Assembly (NCBI RefSeq): GCF_016107545.1
Contig: NZ_JABASS010000002.1
Location: forward strand, 310,001 to 374,000
DNA from: Psychrobacter namhaensis
Lineage (GTDB): Bacteria; Pseudomonadota; Gammaproteobacteria; Pseudomonadales; Moraxellaceae
Reading direction: 5' to 3'
DNA length: 64,000 bases
A model generated the notes under the pieces. The model made no database searches, was not told the origin of the DNA, and saw only the letters and a list, made by a program, of their open reading frames with translations. Position numbers and translations under genes: made by a program. This document shows positions 58,293 through 64,000 of the stretch, piece by piece. How positions within the stretch are numbered: position 1 is the stretch's first letter; the number at the start of each line of letters is the position of its first letter.

Positions 58293-58547
58293 ATGGCGAT
58301 GCGAATGGCGCAGGTAAGTATCGAAAACATTGATGATGCCGAAGGGATCGATAGCATCATGACGGCGTTAAAAAATATCTCAGGCGTGACGGCTATTGAG
58401 CTAGATAAAGCCAGTAACATCGCTACCGTACGCTATGATGATACAGATACCAGTATTCATGCTTTGACGGCGGCGATTAGTATGGTTGATTATGTGACCC
58501 AACCGTTTCCTATCGATGCCCCGCAAAACCCACGTTATGATAATTAA
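58293..58547 (+). CDS. HMA-like protein lacking the CxxC metal motif
   Basis: This 84-residue protein has the beta-alpha-beta pattern of heavy-metal-associated (CopZ-type) domains: AQVSIENIDDAEGIDSIMTALKN, then SGVTAIELDKASNIATVRYDDT and SIHALTAAISMVDY. The position of the metal-binding MxCxxC is taken by IDDAEGID, and the protein has no Cys at all. It starts with AGGAG before the ATG, 38 bp after kdsA, and lies upstream of a normal CopZ-like gene. It may be a degenerate or repurposed HMA fold; function unknown. Confidence 0.7.
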   Translation: MAMRMAQVSIENIDDAEGIDSIMTALKNISGVTAIELDKASNIATVRYDDTDTSIHALTAAISMVDYVTQPFPIDAPQNPRYDN

Positions 58548-58714
58548 ATACGATTGTCAGAGTCTGCTAAGTCGGGTTTTCTTAATAAATGAACAACCAA
58601 ATAGCCTTGTTGTTGATGGCAATTCGGCTTATGCTAGTTTAGTGCTTTTTTAATAGGTTAATAAAAGCCCATTATAAAAGCAGTTTGTGTATTCATAAAA
58701 ATAAGGAGCCTGAC

Positions 58715-58939
58715 ATGGCAAGCCAAACACGTATTATTCAAATTGACGGCATGACTTGCGGGGGCTGTGTGGCAAGCGTCCATACTGCTACTGCTGATAT
58801 TGACGGCATAGACACGATCACAGTTGATCTGGCTGATAAGCTAGCGACAGTGACTTTCGATGATAGCAAGACCAGTATAGAGGCCATTGCTTCTGTAATC
58901 GATGACGCTGGATTTGATGCCACAGTGGCTAATTCGTAG
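58715..58939 (+). CDS. copZ: CopZ-like heavy-metal-associated (copper chaperone) protein
   Basis: This 74-residue single HMA domain has the metal site GMTCGGCVASVHTA near residues 13-26 and the remaining fold elements IDTITVDLADKLATVTFDD and SIEAIASVIDDAGFDA. It probably carries Cu(I) to the ATPase encoded downstream. ATG at 58715 follows AAGGAG with six bases between; a GTG ten codons earlier is not preferred. A terminator lies between it and copA. Confidence 0.88.
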   Translation: MASQTRIIQIDGMTCGGCVASVHTATADIDGIDTITVDLADKLATVTFDDSKTSIEAIASVIDDAGFDATVANS

Positions 58940-58956
58940 ATTTTGTCGTTCACTTA

Positions 58957-58985
58957 AAAAACCAGCTATCATGGCTGGTTTTTTA
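58957..58985 (+). terminator. Rho-independent terminator after copZ-like gene
   Basis: AACCAGC pairs with GCTGGTT around a seven-base loop, with an A-run before and TTTT after. It would largely separate the copZ-like transcript from copA. Confidence 0.85.
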
Positions 58986-59155
58986 GTGGTTAAAAATTAG
59001 TCGCAATTAGCATGGCCTGCTTGTGACTGCTCAACTCGGCCTACACAATTAAAAAAACACTAAATTTAGCGTGAGCCACTGGTTGTTTTAGACTCCTCCA
59101 TCCCCTGATTTTTTATACCCATACCAATTTATAAATGCTATGGCGAGTGCTCTTT

Positions 59156-61516
59156 ATGAATGATTCTACCCGTACCGATAACCCAAACCCTTACGATGTC
59201 GACACTGATATTCAATCCAGTACGCAACTGACGCCGCAGCGAGCGCATCTACAGCTGGCGATCGATGGTATGAGCTGTCAGGCTTGTGCGTCCCGTATTG
59301 AGAAGGTACTTAATAAAAAGCCTTCAGTGTATGACGTGAATGTGAACTTTGCAGGAGAGACCGCCAATGTGGACTATGATCCGGCGCAGACGACACCAGA
59401 GCAGATCACAGAGTGGGTGAACAAAACGGGTTTTGTTGCCAATTTGCAGGCAGCTGATAGTCTGTTTTCACAGACGGATGAAGACACAGCCACCCAATAC
59501 CCATGGCGATTGATTGGTTTGTGGATTTGTTTACTGCCATTTTTAGTCGGTATGGCGGGCATGCTTATCGGTCAGGGTATGGCGTGGATGCCGCCTATTT
59601 GGATACAGTTTGTCTTAGCGACGATTGTACAGTTTGGCTTTGCTTTGCCGTTCTATAAAAGCGCTTGGGCGTCCATCAAAGGCGGCCTTGCCAATATGGA
59701 TGTGCTGGTCGTCATTGGCACGGTGACGATTTGGGCTTATTCAACCTACTTGTGGCTGACTCATGGCGATGGCAGCTTAAACAGTTTGCTGCAAAACAGT
59801 CATGCTGGCGGTCATGGTGTCAGTAACAGCCCAGCTGTGTATTTTGAAGCAGGTGTGATGGTCATTGCTTTTGTGCGCACTGGTAAATATCTGGAAGAAC
59901 GCACCAAAAAGCACAGTTTAAACAGCATTGATTTGCTGCTGTCATTGACCCCCGATGAGGTTGAGCAGCAGCAACCAAACGGTGACTTTCATAATGTTGC
60001 TCTTAAAGACATACAAGTGGGTGATATTTTGCGCGCCAAGCAAGGCAGCCGTGTCGCAACCGATGGAACGGTGATTGACGGTAGCGGCTGGTGCGTGGAG
60101 AGTCATTTAACGGGTGAGTCCGTGCCACTAAAAAAAGAAGTGGGCGATGGCTTGTTGGCAGGGGCTTTGGTAGAAAATGGCAGCCTATTATACCGTGTCA
60201 GTGCCAAAGGGAGCGATACCAAACTTGGTGATATGGTACAAGCGCTGAGTGACGCTCAAGGCTCAAAAGCGAATTTGGCACGTCTTGCTGACAGAGTAAC
60301 GGCTGTCTTTGTCCCCGTGGTCGTTGCCATTGCTCTGGTGACTTTTGCCGTGACATGGTGGCTGACAGGCATGGTTGATACCGCCTTGATGCATGCAGTG
60401 TCTGTACTGGTCATTGCTTGTCCATGTGCGCTTGGTTTGGCCACGCCAGCAGCGATCATGGCGGGTATGGGTGTGGCGGCGCGCCATGGTGTTTGGTTTA
60501 AGGACGCGCAAAGTCTTGAAGCCGCAGGTAACATCGATACGGTCGTGCTTGATAAAACAGGTACTTTGACTGTCGGTAAACCCTCTATTGTCGATCATGT
60601 CATGGTTGATAAGTCTTTGGCGGTCGATGATGTTTTACAGATTGCCGCCAGTGTCGAGGCGCACGCCAGCCATCCACTAGCCACTGCGCTCATCAATACG
60701 GCCGCAGAGCGTCACTTGCCGCTGTTAAACGTGAGCGACATTAGCGTGGTGAAAGGCGCGGGTATTCAAGCAAATATAGAAGGACTTGGGCTGATAAAAG
60801 TCGGTACAGCAGAGTTTGCTAACTTGACCTTGCCAAAGTTTATGCCAAAAGTATGGCAAATTGCCAGTACCGTTGCGATTAGCGTGAATGACGAAGCGCT
60901 GGGTGCGTTTGCTCTGGCTGATGATTTAAAGGCGGATACGCCGCAAGCCATTACCGCCCTACAAGAGGCTGGTATCAAGGTTATTTTAATGAGCGGTGAT
61001 AAACAGTCGGTCGTCGACCATGTGGCAGGACAGCTAGGGATCAAACAAGCGTATGGGAAAATGAGTCCACGGGATAAAGCCAGTCAAATTGCTTTATTGC
61101 AAACGGCAGGCCATAAAGTGGCGATGGCAGGAGACGGGGTTAATGATGCGCCAGCGATGGCAACCGCAGACGCCAGCTTTGCGATGTTCGAAGGCACTGA
61201 TGTGGCACAGCACAGTGCGTCTGCTCGCTTGATGGGTGAGTCGCTCATGCACATCGATGCGGCGCAAAAAATTGCGCAAGCAACGCTACGCAACATCAAG
61301 CAAAATCTATTTTTTGCCTTTATTTATAACTGCCTTGGTATTCCGCTTGCCGCCTTGGGCTTTTTAAATCCTATGATTGCCGCCGCTGCGATGGCGCTCA
61401 GCTCCATTTCAGTATTGATGAATGCCCTGCGTTTAACGCGGTTTAAGACAGAGGTGGAGTTAGACAATACCGTAACGGCCTCTCATATTAATACTGACCG
61501 TACTTCCAAAGTATAA
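59156..61516 (+). CDS. copA: Copper-exporting P1B-type ATPase
   Basis: The 786-residue inner-membrane ATPase exports Cu(I). It has one N-terminal HMA domain with IDGMSCQACASRI near residue 42, about eight membrane helices, the actuator motif LTGES, the transport motif CPCALGLATPAA, phosphorylation site DKTGTLTVGK, SHPLATAL (HP motif) and hinge AMAGDGVNDAPAMA. The CPC motif and the helix 7-8 region (FAFIYNCLGIPLAALGFLNP, MALSSISVLMNALRL) indicate copper rather than zinc. ATG at 59156 was chosen over one seven codons upstream. It sits between kdsA and eno. Confidence 0.94.
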   Translation: MNDSTRTDNPNPYDVDTDIQSSTQLTPQRAHLQLAIDGMSCQACASRIEKVLNKKPSVYDVNVNFAGETANVDYDPAQTTPEQITEWVNKTGFVANLQAADSLFSQTDEDTATQYPWRLIGLWICLLPFLVGMAGMLIGQGMAWMPPIWIQFVLATIVQFGFALPFYKSAWASIKGGLANMDVLVVIGTVTIWAYSTYLWLTHGDGSLNSLLQNSHAGGHGVSNSPAVYFEAGVMVIAFVRTGKYLEERTKKHSLNSIDLLLSLTPDEVEQQQPNGDFHNVALKDIQVGDILRAKQGSRVATDGTVIDGSGWCVESHLTGESVPLKKEVGDGLLAGALVENGSLLYRVSAKGSDTKLGDMVQALSDAQGSKANLARLADRVTAVFVPVVVAIALVTFAVTWWLTGMVDTALMHAVSVLVIACPCALGLATPAAIMAGMGVAARHGVWFKDAQSLEAAGNIDTVVLDKTGTLTVGKPSIVDHVMVDKSLAVDDVLQIAASVEAHASHPLATALINTAAERHLPLLNVSDISVVKGAGIQANIEGLGLIKVGTAEFANLTLPKFMPKVWQIASTVAISVNDEALGAFALADDLKADTPQAITALQEAGIKVILMSGDKQSVVDHVAGQLGIKQAYGKMSPRDKASQIALLQTAGHKVAMAGDGVNDAPAMATADASFAMFEGTDVAQHSASARLMGESLMHIDAAQKIAQATLRNIKQNLFFAFIYNCLGIPLAALGFLNPMIAAAAMALSSISVLMNALRLTRFKTEVELDNTVTASHINTDRTSKV

Positions 61517-63166
<1,650 letters not shown>

Positions 63167-63187
63167 TAAGCGAAGCTTATAGCCTAC

Positions 63188-63240
63188 GCTAAGCAATATG
63201 TAATCATTGACGTTTACGTATTGCTCAGCTGGTTTTTATT
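63188..63240 (+). terminator. Hairpin with T-rich tail between eno and ftsB
   Basis: AGCAATA and TATTGCT pair, extended inward by GTAA/TTAC and outward by GCT/AGC with one mismatch each, and are followed by GGTTTTTATTTTATT. It may end or attenuate the eno transcript before ftsB. Confidence 0.5.
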
Positions 63241-63272
63241 TTATTGTCTCTATCGTTTGGCGTTATCCTTTT

Positions 63273-63581
63273 ATGAAATACTTTAGCCAATTTATACTTC
63301 TCGCTTTAGCCGTCGCTGTCCTCTTAGGACTACAGTATCAGTATTGGCTGGGTGAAAATGGGCGCTTTGAGCACAATAAACTGCTGTCTCAAATCGAAGA
63401 GCAACAACGCCTAAATGGAAACCAAGTGACCGCCAATAACTTGTTACGCACCGATGTGCATGACTTAAAAAATGGTCTTGAGGCTGTAGAAGAGCATGCC
63501 CGTTTAGACTTAGGTTTGATAAAGCCAAACGAAACTTTCGTCCAAGTGTCTACGGCTCCTACCACCCACAGTCGTTATTAA
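63273..63581 (+). CDS. ftsB: Cell division protein FtsB
   Basis: The 102-residue protein is a small bitopic septum protein of the FtsBLQ complex. It has an N-terminal membrane helix (residues about 5-22, ILLALAVAVLLGLQYQYWLG) followed by a coiled coil (HNKLLSQIEEQQRLNGNQVT) and the conserved LRTDVHDLKNGLEAVEEHAR and LDLGLIKPNETFVQV. ATG at 63273 gives the normal length; an upstream in-frame ATG at 63207 lies in the hairpin and is not preferred. Its place between eno and ispD is classical. Confidence 0.93.
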   Translation: MKYFSQFILLALAVAVLLGLQYQYWLGENGRFEHNKLLSQIEEQQRLNGNQVTANNLLRTDVHDLKNGLEAVEEHARLDLGLIKPNETFVQVSTAPTTHSRY

Positions 63582-63704
63582 CCTCTCTTTTCATGGTCAT
63601 GAGCCGTTACTGATATTCATGCCTGTTCTTATCTGTAAGCTTCCACTGATTTTACCCATCATTTCTCTCCAACTAGACTATCCATATTGTCATGGGATCA
63701 GACC

Positions 63705-64000
63705 ATGAGTATTAATGAAAATTGCCTTACGAACACCACTCCTACCGTCCATGCCATGATTGTTGCTGCTGGTCGCGGCAGTCGTTTTGGGGCGTCTATT
63801 GCCAAGCAATATACCATGCTGCAAGGGCAGACATTGCTACAGCATAGCGTGGCAAGGCTGGCTCGTAGTGCTTATATAGATCAATGCCTATTGGTCGTGG
63901 CAGCAGATGATCGTACGGCGCAGACGCTCGATTTTACGATTCCTGTAGCGTATGCCACGGGCGGTACCGAGCGTTGGCAATCTGTACAAGCAGGAGTCGC
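63705..64000 (+). CDS. ispD: 2-C-methyl-D-erythritol 4-phosphate cytidylyltransferase, N-terminal part
   Basis: The gene runs off the right edge after about 98 codons. IspD couples CTP to methylerythritol phosphate in the non-mevalonate isoprenoid pathway. The nucleotide-binding signature is visible as MIVAAGRGSRFGASIAKQY near residue 18, with the CTP-contacting Arg and Lys, followed by LLVVAADD and ATGGTERWQSVQAGV, which matches the family's GGxxRxxSV motif. The ATG at 63705 adds about 16 residues before the conserved start. Confidence 0.93.
   Translation, partial: MSINENCLTNTTPTVHAMIVAAGRGSRFGASIAKQYTMLQGQTLLQHSVARLARSAYIDQCLLVVAADDRTAQTLDFTIPVAYATGGTERWQSVQAGV

Overview
The window reads as chromosomal DNA of a gammaproteobacterium of the family Moraxellaceae, most probably Psychrobacter. 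This is inferred from moderate base composition, AT-rich intergenic regions, and a gene set typical of the group: hut operon with HutC, MiaE, lipoprotein SodC, MipA-type and Gram-negative porins, and the block pyrG-kdsA-eno-ftsB-ispD. No 16S rRNA, tRNA, complete insertion sequence, prophage or CRISPR array was seen, so the genus is an inference. Most of the sequence is core metabolism; a few small accessory islands are the interesting parts.

Layout. 1-7320: histidine utilisation. hutU, a YjiH-type transporter, hutH, hutG and hutI (cut by the window edge) run on the minus strand, with divergent hutC and a perfect HutC-type palindrome placed inside the hutU promoter. 7683-10205: a cystine-type amino-acid ABC transporter ending in a strong terminator. 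10249-13918: a DMT exporter, then trpR-trpE-trpG on the minus strand behind a promoter whose spacer carries a GTAC repeat that looks like a TrpR operator. 14238-24886: an iron-uptake region with a TonB-dependent receptor, a PepSY membrane protein, a complete ferric-siderophore ABC importer (minus strand) and tonB-exbB-exbD (plus strand), with good Fur-box matches in front of the receptor and between the importer and tonB. The parts form a full path from outer-membrane receptor through energy transduction to inner-membrane import.

25165-35469: a DUF2799 lipoprotein, an unknown membrane-anchored protein, topA, sodC, two tandem META/HslJ-like lipoproteins and lon. 35841-39958: a structured leader in front of a YuiF/NhaC-type transporter, a 5-formyl-THF cyclo-ligase translationally coupled to a small acidic protein, and fumC. 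40204-41286 is an AT-rich, apparently foreign DUF6602 gene set between two related terminators. Then follow mipA, a rhomboid protease, lldD, a glutaredoxin-like protein, mtgA and ppk1.

48708-49936 holds four small, acidic, Cys-free and Trp-free proteins in a row, isolated by terminators on both sides; no family was recognised and this is the best candidate for something undescribed. After it come miaE, glcB (malate synthase G), a general porin, and the pyrG-kdsA-eno-ftsB-ispD block, which is split by a copper module: a cysteine-less HMA protein, a CopZ-like chaperone and CopA. ispD is cut by the right edge.

All family assignments are from reading motifs in the translations by eye; no database search was run. 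Where an upstream start lacked a ribosome binding site and a downstream one had it, the downstream start was chosen and this is stated.
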